Positions 51,276 through 62,376 of a DNA stretch of 64,000 nt are shown here, piece by piece. The position numbers were made by a program, and so were the translations under genes. Positions within the stretch are counted from its first letter, which is position 1. Every line of letters starts with the position of its first letter. Below the pieces are notes generated by a model, which worked only from the letters and a program-made list of their open reading frames with translations, was not told the origin of the DNA and did not search any database. The stretch comes from Lampris incognitus (lineage: Eukaryota > Chordata > Actinopteri > Lampriformes > Lampridae), in contig NC_079212.1 in NCBI RefSeq assembly GCF_029633865.1, positions 150,691,599 to 150,755,598 of the forward strand, written 5' to 3'.

Positions 51276-52847
51276 ATGTCTCGGACAAGCCCGGATATGT
51301 GAGAGGTGACAGACGTAGAGACAGAACGATGACTTGGTGCTTACAATCTTTGCAGAAGATGTAAATAACACAAGCGACGTGTCACATGTTGTGTGTTCGG
51401 AGACAACAGCGTCAGGCGTGAGTGTGAACATTAGTGACAGATGGACATGGATTCTGGTGAGCTCAGACACAGGACATGGTGATAAAAAGCCAGTCGTGGA
51501 CGTCTGGGTCCTCTGTGTGGACGGACTAAACCAGATTCAGTCCAGGTTCCCTTTCAATAGCAAATCAGATGTGGACCACAAGCTGCCCCCCCCCCCACTT
51601 ACTCACTCACACACATAAGTCATACCCCCCCCCTTTTTTCTGTTTCTTTTTCCTGGGCTCTTCCCCTCACCTTTCCCTCCTCCATCTTTCCCGTGTTCAT
51701 CCCGAGTCAGAGAGGAAGGAAACACACAGAACCCTTTGCAAGCTCAGGAAATAGTCAGTTCTGCACAGGATCTGATGTTGAATCCATTGTGCTGATGGTT
51801 ACAGGGCTGCACACACAAGTCCAGCTCAACCAGAACACTCTGAACACATGTTCTGGAGTATGAGGAGAGGACATCAGCCAGTGGTGTCACACATCTCCAT
51901 AAAGCCAGCTCCCAATGGCGACCACACTGTAGCAACCACCGGCACAACATCGCGAACACCAAAAACACTGACGAAAAAGCTTAAAATACTAGAGGAAGCC
52001 AAAACATGTTATAATCGTTTATGTTCTCAACAATCTTTCTCTCTTTAGTCTCCCATGCTGTTCTCAGAGGAACCTTCAACTGGACAAGCAGAACCCAAAT
52101 CCTGGAGACTTACTAGCTGGTCAAGAACCCAGGCTGGTCTACAGAACTTTAAAAAAACACCTGGAGCTTTGTCTGAGGAGAGACGTAGCTGAGACTGGAC
52201 AGGACAGTGGCTTCAGAGAGGATGGAGGGACGGGTTCACAGATAGATCAGTAGATGGATTTAGACCTACAGGAATGCATGAGTGGAAATGAAAGAGACTC
52301 TTCTTCACAGGAAATACACTCTCATCAAATGAGTGTTCCTTCTTGTTTCTTCTTAACCATCTCAAGAGAGGAGTCTCAGGGTGGGTCCTAAGAATCAATT
52401 TTCCTGTGGCGCTGCGAGATATTTCTGTTGGCAGACAGCACGTCTCTCTGAATGTGAGCACACTGTGGACTGAGACTGTAGACTGTTAAAGTTAAAACCA
52501 TGTCTGCGACTCCACAGTCACATATCAAGTTGATTACTGTGTAAAGAAACTGTGGGTGCATTTCCTCTTGGTGACATACCAGCTGGATGTCAAACTGATT
52601 GATTCTGCCTGCTAACAGCACATCTCTAGTTATGACAGAACACTGCACGCAGCTAGGCCTCTGCTTCTTCTCTGCTGTTTTGATGGACCACTAACACCTC
52701 CTACTGTCTCAGAGCATGTAGAAGTCCTAAAAAGTCAGGCGACCTCTCCAGCTCTGCCAGCAAACCCATAACAGTCCATCCTCCTTGAATTAAGCGCCAC
52801 TCACCACTCCCGTTTCTCCCTGGTTGAGCAAGAAGACGTCTAATAAG
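50891..52847. other. Unassigned sequence right of the CpG island
   Basis: I see a (GGAGCA)n run at 51239-51276 and poly-C stretches near 51588 and 51627. Short open frames are unremarkable. No gene or transposon is recognised. Confidence 0.3.
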
Positions 52848-52895
52848 ATGAGCCAGCTGCAAGAGGCGGAGTCAGGACGGGAAAGGGAAGGCAAG
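52848..52895 (+). CDS. Candidate first coding exon of an unidentified gene
   Basis: ATG opens 16 codons, MSQLQEAESGREREGK, ending at a strong donor (AAG, then GTAAGATC). A pyrimidine-rich stretch and AG (52831-52832) lie shortly upstream, so the exon could begin at 52833 and follow the CpG-island exon. I do not recognise the protein, and no later exon is visible within the window, so this is tentative. Confidence 0.3.
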
Positions 52896-54039
52896 GTAAG
52901 ATCTTCCTCATCTCAGCTGAAAGTAACTGGTCTATCAGAAAACCAAGGCTAGCTTAAAGAAAGACCATTAACCCTGTGCTCAAACACAGAGACTCATCAG
53001 CAGCAAGAATAGTTGGCAGCCGTTCATGTTCTATGCTAACTGGTGAGGGGGAGCAGTCGACACCATGGCAGCAGGGAGCAGCTCGATGCCAGCGCCCACA
53101 GCAGGTTTTGAAGTTCTGCTAACTTTATGCAAATTAGTAATGATGCACTCAAGTAGCATCAGTTTCCATACAGGGGCTTCTTCCACTGTAAAGTTTTTAC
53201 TATAAACTTGATAGGCGATTGGAAGTGATGTCTGCGGCACATGGTGATCAACCCGCCCTGCCCGAGCTAGCTTCCAGAATGACTGCTGACGCCCCCCGTC
53301 ACACTCCTTGTTTGAGCATAGGTTTAGGAACGGTAATAAGCTACATGTGGAGAAAGAGCTTTCAGTGAATACATCCTACTGGGAACAAAAAACAACAGCC
53401 ATTTTATTACCTTTCTTTTTTTCTGAGAAGTTTTGATTAAAATCCATTAGCATCACCATGCCTTGGAGCTACACAGTAGTCTTCAACTGGTAAACGCTGG
53501 AAGTGGCAAGGTTGGGAGTTTAGCGCCTTGCTAAGGGGCAGCTCAGCATTGCGGTTTCATATGGTCCAGTCTAGAAGGCATGAGGTTCCAGTCAGGGCCG
53601 TGGCGAGGGCCACATTTTGACTGTGGTCCAGAAGCATAAGTAGAGTGGATTTATGTTTATCGCTGTACATTTGTACTTTTTACTTTTTTTTCCAGGAAAA
53701 TTCGAGTTTCAGACATGTAATTTCAAGTCAAGTCAATTTCATTTGCATAGCCTAATATCTCAAATTACAACTTTGCCCCAGGGGGCGTTACAGCAACACA
53801 ACATCCTGTCCGTAGACCCTCACATCAGATTTCCTGCATTCTGGTGAACTTTTAATGCATGTGGATCACAGTATGAACAGCAGACCGACTTGTAAGACAA
53901 ATAGTTGAAAATATTCTGGAAAAAAGTTTATCTTAACTATTTTCTAAAATAAATAAGTAAATAAAATAAGTAACTACAATATAATCAGACTGCATATGAT
54001 TATTCATCTAGCTCATTATCATTATTTTCGTCACACACA
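52896..54039. other. Unassigned sequence with one dispersed repeat
   Basis: At 53725-53835, CAAGTCAATTTCATTTGCAT, CTCAAATTACAACTTTGCCC and AGACCCTCACATC match a very common fish repeat of unknown class. The rest shows no recognisable gene. Confidence 0.35.
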
Positions 54040-54175
54040 TCTAACCGGTGGTGCATCGCGTGCGTTGCGGCCCAGACCAGGATATCTTTGGAGGCAATCT
54101 CCGTTTATTCTGACAAGGTTAAAATGACAAGAATCAAAATCCTCCGGTCAATAGTGACATGTGCTCTTCAGCCCC
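54040..54175 (-). repeat. Left LTR-like segment of the decayed Gypsy element
   Basis: It matches 61234-61383 over CCCAGACCAGGA, GGAGGCAATCT, TTTATTCTGAC and TCCTCCGGTCAATAGTG. On the minus strand CAGAATAAACG supplies a poly(A) signal. The similarity stops at about 54175, so the U3 part is lost or replaced. Confidence 0.65.
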
Positions 54176-54398
54176 TCTTGCATGTATTACACAAAAGCCC
54201 ATAATGTTGCAGTCACACACACCCAGGCCAAACAATGTGGGTAAATTGAAGAAAAAAAAAGTTGGGCTTCACACAGCATACCATGTCAACATAAAGAGTG
54301 GCCTAAGAATACACCCTAAAAAAAAGAAAAACAAACATGGCAGTAGCATGCCACTCTGACTCACACGTGAATAACAGCATGGGGGCTTAGTTCAACCC

Positions 54399-55908
54399 CT
54401 AAAATGGACTAATCACTCTGCTAAACCATGAAGTAAATTGGCCATCTGCATTTGATCCCTGAGTCGGATTGGAACGCCCAGGTGATGGTTGTGGTAGAGG
54501 AGTGGGGGCAGCTGTTGGGGAATCCACAGCAGTGGCGGGATCATCAGAAGCAGGGGAGGCCGTCACAGAGGGAGGAGGCGATCGGTCCAAACCAGAGGAC
54601 TCAGAAGTGGATGACTGCTCATGGACCCATGAGGCAGTGCAGCCATCATCCCAGTCATCTACACTCAAGAGGGAACCAGCAAGGGATGGCTCCCCCGTCA
54701 CAGCTTCAGTGTCCAATCCAGACATCTCAGTCTCGTGCCAATCAGATGTAGGGGGGGCATTGGCTATATTAGAGGCAGGCATGGACATAGGAGCAGCATC
54801 ACCATCCAAGGCTTCATCCAGGGGCAGGAAGTTGACCTGGAGCAGCAGGTTCCGGTGAACAACTCGTTCATTTCCCTCCTGATCTCTGATCCGGTAGATA
54901 TGCAGGGGAGGTTTTGAGGCCACCACGGTGTAAACATCAGGCACCCACTTGTCAGAAAGCTTGTGTTTCCCTCTGATGCCCTTGTTTGCCAGCATGACCT
55001 GGTCACCGAGAGACAGAGGCTGACCTGTTGTTGTACTGGTCACACTGATGTCTCTGCTCAGCTGTGCAGTTCTTCTGAGCCACTGCCATGGCACAGTACG
55101 GGTCCTCTAAAAGGGACTTCACGTAAGCATCATAGTCACACACTGTCACATCATGGAGTACATTCCTGAAGAGAAGGTCGACCGGCAGCCTAGGGACTCT
55201 CCCAAACATCAGGTAGAAAAGCACAAATCCGGTGGTCTCATGAGCAGTGCAGTTATATACAAAGATCATGGTTTGGATCATCTGGGGCCATTTCTGCTTG
55301 GAATGGAAGGCTAAAGATCTCAGCATGTTGCCCAGGGTGCGGTTAAACCTCTCTGTACCGCCATTCCCCATAGGGTGGTAGGGTGAGGTATGGGACTTGT
55401 CAACTCCTGACAACTTCAAGAGCTCGGTGATCAACTCACTTTCGAAGTTCGCTCCCTGGTCAGAATGGAGGTGCTGAGGGGAGCCATAAATGCAGAAAAA
55501 GTTATCCCACAGCTTTCTGGCTACCCTTTTAGCAGTCTGGTCCTGACAGGGAAAAGCATGTGCCAGCTTTGTAAAGTGATTGGTGATCACAAGAACATCC
55601 ACAGACTTGTTATTATTGTCTTCAGCTGACCAAAAATCAATGCAAACAAATTCCAGAGGAGCGGAGGTCTTAATGCTCTCCAGTGGGGCCCTTGCAGAAG
55701 GTTCAGGGGTTTTGCTGAGAACACATCTATGGCAGCACTTGACATGATTGCGGACATCTTTCTCCATGTCATACCAGAAGGAACACTGGCGAGCCAGAGA
55801 AAGTGTGCGGGGCTGACCTTGATGACCAGCATGGTCATGAACACCGGACAACGCGTCTGCCTTCAGCGAATCGGGCACAACAAACCGAAAGCTCTTCCAT
55901 TTGGTCAA
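54399..55908 (-). pseudogene. Gypsy integrase (frameshifted)
   Basis: The HHCC zinc region (HDHAGHQG ... CCHRC) is followed by the catalytic DDE triad in VCIDFWSA, HSDQGANFESE and NGGTERFNR. A frame change near 55030 leads into a chromodomain-less C-terminal part (GDQVMLANKGIRGKHKLSDK, VVHRNLLLQ) and a Ser/Pro-rich tail. It belongs with the pol pieces to its right, on the same strand. No full-length product is possible. Confidence 0.85.
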
Positions 55909-56128
55909 GGGGTCCTTTGTGACCCTATAGAGGATGCTGTTCAGCAGTGTGAGTTTATCCCACTGTTTAAAGACTCTCAGAGTTGGCTGACTCTCACTGC
56001 AGCGTTCATGTAGGGCCTGTGTTTCCTGTCAACATAATGAACAACACTTGAGATTACTGGGTCCTGTTGCTGGTGTGACTGAAGGTCAGCAAGAGACAAA
56101 GTAGGCAACAAGTCCTGACCAGGAGGTT

Positions 56129-56786
56129 TCAAGGTGGTGAAGTGGTCAGCAAGAGAAGCTGCATGCTGCATAGGAGCAGAGTCCCACTCGTCCAAAGAGG
56201 AGAGAAGAGAGGAGACGTCACCTTCAGACAGTGAACCCTCAATGCTGGCAGAGGTAGAGGGACCTCCCAGTGACTGTGGCTGGCAGGTAGGTGGAAGGTG
56301 TCTTGCACACATCCATTATCGACATCACAGACCTGGCCCAACAGCTCAGAATAAGGTTCGCACAGCAGTCGCTCTCTCAAAGGCTTCACAAATGGATCCC
56401 TACTGAGGGTGTCCGCTACCACATTCAACCTGCCTGGAATGTGTTTGATCTTAAAGGAATATGGAGCCAGTTTGGAGACCCAACGCTGCTCACAGGCGTC
56501 AAGTTTTGGCTTGGTTAAGATGTATGTGAGTGGATTGTTGTCTTATCACAAATCCCCCATTTAAGAGCCAAGAACTCCAGCCTGTGAGCAGGATAATTGG
56601 CTTGACTGCGACTGAGTGTTTTGGTTGCAAAAGCAATGGGTCTTGCTCTCTCCTCTCCAGCTGGCACCTGGGACAGGACAGCACCAAGACCATCAAGGGA
56701 AGCATCGGTGGACAGGATAAAAGGCCTAACAAAGTCTGGATGTGCCAACACCACACTGATGAGGTGTGCGCTTTTCAGATCTTCAA
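56129..56786 (-). pseudogene. Gypsy RNase H and tether (frameshifted)
   Basis: LAHPDFVRPFILSTDASLDG with GAVLSQVPAGEERARPIA and YPAHRLEFLALKW is the Gypsy RNase H start (TDAS aspartate). The following frame changes lead to the tether before the integrase. The RT connection that should precede it is separated by the Penelope-like insertion. Confidence 0.8.
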
Positions 56787-56858
56787 ATGTCTGTGAATGT
56801 TCTCATTCATCCAGGTCATGGTTATCCAAAGGAATTGAATCGAGTGCAACTGGACTTG

Positions 56859-56915
56859 GTATATATCCGTGAAGACGTTTCGCCTCTCATCCAAGAGGCT
56901 TCCTCAGTTCGTGCC
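56859..56915 (-). ncRNA. Hammerhead-ribozyme-like motif in the Penelope-like end
   Basis: The minus strand has CTGAGGA (fits the core CUGANGA), a stem GCCTCT/AGAGGC with loop TGGATG, GAAA, then a short hairpin CGT-CTTC-ACG before GATAT. Penelope-like elements are known to carry hammerheads. Here the base expected to pair with the A after GAA is G rather than U, and helix I is weak, so activity is doubtful. Confidence 0.4.
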
Positions 56916-56981
56916 TTTTTGACTAGACCAAGCTAGTCTGACTGGCTGCTGATGAGACTCAGATATTTAACCTCTTTGGAG

Positions 56982-57165
56982 TCGTTATCAGCGCTATAGA
57001 TGTCCATGGCTCTTTGTGTTCCGATGTGTAGCAACGCCCGTCGTTATCAGAGGTATTGATATGCGTGGCTGTTTTGTGTTCTGATGTTTAGCAACGCCCG
57101 TCGTTATCAGAGCTATTGATATGCGTGGCTCTTTGTGATCCGATGTTAAGCAGCGACGGTCGTTT
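56982..57165 (+). repeat. 59-60-bp tandem repeat inside the Penelope-like end
   Basis: TCGTTATCAG plus GATGTTTAGCAACGCCCG-type segments recur three times at 56982, 57041 and 57101, the third diverging. Confidence 0.85.
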
Positions 57166-57372
57166 GGGGTGTTAGTTTTGACTTCGTTAATGCTCCATTC
57201 AGTGGTCATGAGTCGTTGGAGCCGTTAGTGACCGACTGTTGTTCTCAGAGGCTAAGCTTCTTGAGTCTCCTGGGTAGAGATGAAAGGAAGGCATTGTAAG
57301 TCGGAGATAGGTGGTGTCGCAGACTTCCTCCTCTGTTGAGGGATGGTTTTTCCAGTTTCGCATAGACCTTTA

Positions 57373-59285
57373 GGGACCTTTAGCTCTCCTCTTCTGCCCT
57401 GCAGTCAGTGTGTAGAGTGGTTTTGCGATGGAAGAGCAACCAGAAATGAAATGCTGGTAATACAGCACCATCTCAAGGATTTGACCTTCTGCTAAGATGG
57501 AGTGCAGCTACCATCATTCATGAGGTCCTCCTTCCTGAAAGCTTAGATGACCTTCACTTTCTCTGAGACTGAGACACCACTGCTGTCCACCACGTGGCCA
57601 AGAAACCTCACTGACCTGCGAAGAAAGTGGCACTTCTTCTGTGCCAGCTTGAAGTTGTTGGTTCTGAGACGTGAGAAGACCGTCTCCAGACGTTCCAGGT
57701 TTTCTTCTTCAGATGGAGCAAAGATGAGAAGATCGTCTAGATTACATAGGAGACTGGAGAAGTTTAAGTCACCAAAGACACTGATCATCATTCGCATAAA
57801 GGATGCAGGACTGTTGCACAGGCCTGGGGGAGTCTGCGCCTAAGGGTGTCGTGTACCGCCTGTCAGACTCATGGAGGGGGATGTTGTAGAATGCCGATGT
57901 GAGGTCCATGGTGCTGAAAAAGACATTTCCACCAAGAGCAGCAAGGCAGTCGGCCTGGTGGGGCAGCGGGTGGGCATCCTTGATGGTCTTGGCATTAAGC
58001 CAGTGAAAGTCAGTGCAGATCCTTAAGTCTCCTGAATTCTTCCAAACTAGGACCAGTGGGGAGGCATATTCACTGACTGACTTACTGATGATGCCTTTCA
58101 ACCACCTCAAACAGCACCTCTCTCAGTTTATGATAGTGTGCTGGAGGGACACGGTGATAGGCCAGCCGGAAGGAGCAATCATCAGTGAGGTGAATACGGT
58201 AGACAAACTCTTTCGCTCCCCCACAGTCCAGCTTGTCCTTGGAGAAAACATCCTGGTAAGTGAGCACGAGATCAGCCAGCTGCTGTTTCCATTCATCTGA
58301 CATTTCGCAGCTTTCAAGGTCGATGTCTGCCAATCCGCAGCCCTTAAGCAGCTGAGAGGGAACAAAGGTGGTATCCGAGTTGAAGACAGCCTGTGGTCTA
58401 CTCACCCCCTGGGAGAGCCGTAGATCCTCCATAGCAACACAAGGAAATACATCTGCCACTCTTGCATTGTGGTGCAGTGTCACAGGTCTTTTCGTTGGGT
58501 TGAGGATCTTCACCGGGACCCAGCAATCTCCCCACATGGGTGCCACAACCCGTCCAATAATGATGTCTTTAGGAGCTGAACAGGAAGTGGTGGGCTTCAC
58601 AATGATAGTGCTCCTAGGTGACACAGGGGCACTACTGGGCAATTTTCCCCATACAAGATACTCCTCTTGTGGTGCAAGGGTGACAGCTTGTCGTAGCCCA
58701 ACAGTGCCAACCCTGTTGGGCATTTCAGCTCCAGTCCAGCGAGTAATGCAAATGAGCAACTGAAGAAACTGCTCAAACTCCAGGTCCAAGGTGTTGGAGC
58801 AGATAAGCTCCCAGTACTTCTCATCAAACTTCATCCTCTGTATTATGGGCCTGATAACATTGCTTCCAATGATAAGCTCATCCCTCTGCCCTGGAACAAG
58901 GAAAGTCGGCACAATGAGCTTGGATCCATAAATCTCAATGTCCAAGTCATAGATACATCTGGGTTGTATTGCAAGGCCACCACAGGCCTTCAACAAGGAC
59001 CACCTTCTCGGGCACAGGCCAAGGACTCGGGAGAACACCAGCGGCTCTAAGCTTGGACTCTGCCTCTACACTGAGTATGCATGACGTGCTCCCTGAATCG
59101 AGCATCCCCTTCAAAGAAGACTGGCCCCCAATGGACACTGGAGCATAGAACAGGTTGCTAGCTCCTTCCACGCTATGTAACCCCACAACAATCACTGTTT
59201 TGTCATCAGAAAGAGTACTACAGCAGTTCACGTAGGTTGACTGCAAATCCTCTTCTTCACTGAGGGTGTCACCAGCACCGCCCAT
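57373..59285 (-). pseudogene. Gypsy protease and reverse transcriptase (frameshifted)
   Basis: From right to left: a retropepsin region (APVSIGG, MLDSGSTSCILS), a frame change near 59000, a long protease-RT linker ending in LDCGGAKEFVYRIHL, and the RT palm (SEYASPLVLVWKNSGDLRIC, FFSTMDLTSAFYNIPL). Another frame change leads to the catalytic box, here NLDDLLIF. The thumb (GHVVDSSGVSVSEKVK) follows, then the connection up to the Penelope-like insertion. The tyrosine or valine usual before the LDD is asparagine, and there are several frame breaks, so the copy is dead. Confidence 0.85.
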
Positions 59286-59339
59286 GCTACCCCTCTCACG
59301 ACACAGGCGGGCTAGTTTAAATCAGCATTGGAGGGAGAA

Positions 59340-60823
59340 GGGGGTGACATGGCTGCGGAACGGGAGGTCTGCGGGCACTTGTGTCTCATATAACCGGGAC
59401 TGAAGCAGTTGAGGCACAATCTATAAAGTTTACAGTGTGCGTGGGTTGAGTGGTCCTTGGAACAACAAACTCTGCATGTTAAGGGCTCAGAACCCTACTG
59501 GTTACGGGGCTGGCCAGCCTGACGGCGGACTGGCTGACAGTTGACTGGGCAATGGCTGCCTGGCCTTTGCATGGGAGGCGTTGCACAGGGAGAGAACCTT
59601 GTCAAACATAGTTACGACCTGTTGAACACCAGGTTCGGTAGATAGAGTTGAATCTGAGACAGCAGTGGAAGGTATGGACAAGGAGGCAGGGCTACATGGG
59701 CTCACCATCATGTTGTCTGACCGAGGCTGACTGCAAGCCAGGGTAGAAGCAGGCAGAGAGATAGGTGGGGGCTGTTGCTGATATGCCACCGAGGCAGCTT
59801 GAGACATGCCAGGATCGTAAAGGTGAAAGGAATCAGTCACAGGGCTCTGACTGTAAACTGACAAACCCACTGTGTGTCGGGATTGGGCTGCCGTCTTTCT
59901 CACATTTCTCATGTGACTATACAGACACTCCTGAACCTCAGCTGTGGTCTACTGCTCAGGTGCCCTCAGCTGGAATGACATGGAGAGACTGGGTTCGGGA
60001 CAATGATTAATGAACATCATGACCACTTCAGCACTGGGGTCCTCCACAGACCTACCTCGCCTCCAGAGACACTCATCAACAGCATTGATGGACTTAATAA
60101 GGCAAACCCAGTAGTCCATGGCAGCCTCATCAGCTCGAGGAATGGTGCTATAGAAATCTTTCATGGGCAAGTGTGAGTATGACAGCTCACTAAAGTGACC
60201 TTTCAGTAAGTCAAACACAGCTGTGGGCAGTTCAGTTGCATGCAGCCCAGGGCGGCTGTGGAGTGACACCTTCACTACATCCCTAGCTTTGCCTGTTAGT
60301 CTCGAAATTATCATGTCAAATTTTTGAGCACGAGTGTCACATTCAACCCTATCCAGGTAACATTTCATCATGTCCTCCCATTCGTGAACAGAGAATGTAT
60401 CGGCATGGTCACCCCTGAAGTAAGGCGGAGCTATGGTGTCAGACAGTACAACGACCTTCAACTGTGACAAATCAGTGTGACTGGATGACTGACTCGTAGG
60501 AGACTGAGGCTGGACAATACTAGGCTGGTACATAGTGCTAAGGCTGGCAGAGATGTTATCTCCAATCTGTCTAGCCAAATCCCCAAAAGCTTCAACAGAG
60601 ATGACTTGTGTGGGCTTAGGTTCTGATTGGGAAATTGGTGTGGAACTAGCAGTGGGGGTTAATGGTGGGACAACAACAGGCTGGTGGACTGTGTAGTTGG
60701 GACCGCTGGGGGACACAGACCTACCTCTACGAGCAATCTTTTGTTCTCCCTCCCCACTTCAAGAGTGACATCATGCCTGTGACCAGCCATATTACGAACC
60801 TCGAAATGTTCTTCTTCTGACAT
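59340..60823 (-). pseudogene. Gypsy Gag (frameshifted)
   Basis: An ATG at 60823 opens MSEEEHFEVRNMAGHRHDV. After a frame change the capsid-like part follows (LKVVVLSDTIAPPYFRGDH, VHEWEDMMKCYLDRVECD, KARDVVKVSLHSRPGL). Near 59400-59480 there is a Cys/His-rich nucleocapsid region, in which CLNCFSPGYMRHKC has Y where a zinc-binding H would be expected. At least two frame changes separate these parts. Confidence 0.75.
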
Positions 60824-61215
60824 TACAAACTAGCAGCAATATTGGCAGAACCAAGAAAAATGAAAAAAAAAGAAAAGAAAAAAACACCTTAAACTCAAGG
60901 CAGACTATAAGCAGCAACGTGCAGTTCAACCATATGAGCCTCACACGGCAGAGCATAACAAAATCGGAGCCTAAAAACCCTTACAGTTATATAACAGATA
61001 TCATAATCTCAATGTGTGACAGTGACTCCGCACACTAATCAGCGGTCCTTCAGCTGGAAAACTTTTACAATTTACAAAACCAACCACAAGAGAGCGCAGT
61101 TGCCCGAGCCGTATAGCGGGAAGAGGGGAGAGAGGAGCCGGCCGCCAGCAGGAGAGAGGAGCCGGCCGCCAGCAGCTGTTTCCCGGGACCAGCAAGCGCT
61201 GATCGTCGATGCAGT

Positions 61216-61231
61216 GGGTCGGACGGCACCA
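61216..61231 (-). promoter_or_regulatory. Candidate primer-binding site of the decayed Gypsy element
   Basis: TGGTGCCGTCCGACC on the minus strand lies two bases inside the LTR end, where a tRNA primer would bind. The tRNA species is not assigned. Confidence 0.4.
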
Positions 61232-61233
61232 GG

Positions 61234-61383
61234 TGTAACCGGTGGGGTATCGCATGCGTGGTGTTTGAAGAACTGGCCCAGACCAGGAGACCTGTGGAGG
61301 CAATCTGTTTTTATTCTGACGAGGTTAAAATAACAAGACTCAAAGTCCTCCGGTCAATAGTGCTGTGTGCTCTTCAACCCTAC
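61234..61383 (-). repeat. Right LTR-like segment of the decayed Gypsy element
   Basis: On the minus strand it ends CCACCGGTTACA next to the candidate primer site and contains CAGAATAAAAAC. It matches 54040-54175. Its outer part is interrupted by the small hAT element at 61384. Confidence 0.65.
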
Positions 61384-61681
61384 ACAGGGGCGGATCTACA
61401 GGGTGGCAAGGGGTGGCAGCTGCCACCTCTGGGGCACAGTCTTGCCACCCCATTTATAAATCAGATAATATGTTTTTAAAGTATATTTTATGTACATGCA
61501 TGGTGAAGGTCAATGAGACCCGCACCAAACTCATCTCAAACAGAAGTCGCCGATTTAGAATCCCCCTCCCCCTCACAGGGGCGGATCTACAGGGTGGCAA
61601 GGGGTGGCAGCTGCCACCTCTGGGACACAGTCTTGCCACCCCTTTGCCACCCCAGGAAAAAGTCTCTAGATCCACCACTGG
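61384..61681. mobile_element. Small non-autonomous hAT element with an internal copy of its own end
   Basis: The left end CAGGGGCGGATCTACAGGG and the inverted right end CAGTGGTGGATCTAGAG are hAT-type termini. The flanks ACCCTACA and GCCCTACA are a 7-of-8 match, fitting an 8-bp target duplication. The first 68 bp recur at 61576-61645, so one copy may be nested in another. Confidence 0.7.
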
Positions 61682-61925
61682 CCCTACACAAGTTCAATGA
61701 CACAGGAACATGTTAGCATGCTACACAGGAAGTTTAAGCTACAAAGCTTTACCTCTGGCCTGGCCTGTACTCACCCTTTGCAGACGCGTCACAATTATCA
61801 CGTGACGAGGGGGACTGCGCCATGACGCACGGCGGGAAGTGATAGACCGGGAAATTCAAAAGCGAACAACAAAAACAAACAAAACATTGTGACGGATGAG
61901 TAGCGATTATCGTTTACATTGAAGT

Positions 61926-62376
61926 GATGGCTGCCAATAGTCAGAGTCATGTTGTGGAGTTGTCCCGTGAAGTGAGGCACCTTGTAGGACGGCACGAAGA
62001 GCGATATGTGGAGAAGCTAGCGATAGCAGGGTTAGCTAGCGATAGCAGGGATGGCTAGCGATAGCAGGGTTAGCTAGCGATAGCAGGGTTAGCTAGCGAT
62101 AGCAGGGTTAGCTAGCGACCCGTACCTTCTTCCTACCGATGTGTTCACGGATCTAGCAAAACCGTCCAGTCTGCCCGAGTTCAGTCCACACGGTCCTCAC
62201 CACTCTGTTACCAGCGGAGTGCCCCCCCCCCCACACACACACACGGGTGCTGACCTAAAAGCACACACAAGTCTGGAAGCTGACCAGTTCTTTGTAGCTG
62301 GGTGGGTTACAGAACCGCGGCGCTACTCTCACAGCAGGGGGATGTACTTCATAATGGCAAAGGTAAGACATAGCTA
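61926..62376 (+). pseudogene. First exon of a multicopy fish ORF (SWIM/YqaJ type), broken by a 19-bp repeat
   Basis: ATG at 61926 opens MAANSQSHVVELSREVRHLV, GRHEERYVEKLAIAGLASD. After the repeat another frame gives LPTDVFTDLAKPSSLPEFS and LEADQFFVAGWV, ending at AKV with a GTAAGA donor. I recall this order from repeated, uncharacterised fish proteins that go on to a SWIM zinc motif and a YqaJ-like nuclease domain; neither is present here. Five copies of GCTAGCGATAGCAGGGTTA (62016-62110) shift the frame. The family name is from memory. Confidence 0.45.
62016..62117 (+). repeat. 19-bp tandem repeat, 5 copies
   Basis: GCTAGCGATAGCAGGGTTA starts at 62016, 62035, 62054, 62073 and 62092, with a partial sixth at 62111. 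The second unit has GGATG in place of GGTTA. Confidence 0.97.

Larger units (their letters stand above)
56790..57372 (-). mobile_element. Penelope-like element, 3' fragment
   Basis: On the minus strand the fragment begins VYAKLEKPSLNRGGSLRHHL, then SPTYNAFLSSLPRRLKKLSL and a stop. This is the C-terminal end that follows the GIY-YIG endonuclease of Penelope-like elements. A non-coding end follows, with a hammerhead-like motif (56859-56915), finishing in AACATTCACAGACA. The Gypsy frame resumes on both sides: LYYQHFISGCSSIAKPLYTL to the right, FEDLKSAHLISV to the left. It is 5'-truncated. Confidence 0.75.

Noticed and set aside
51334..51618. A 94-codon frame downstream of the CpG island
   Set aside because: There is no recognised motif, it ends in low-complexity proline and histidine codons, and no splice signals support it.
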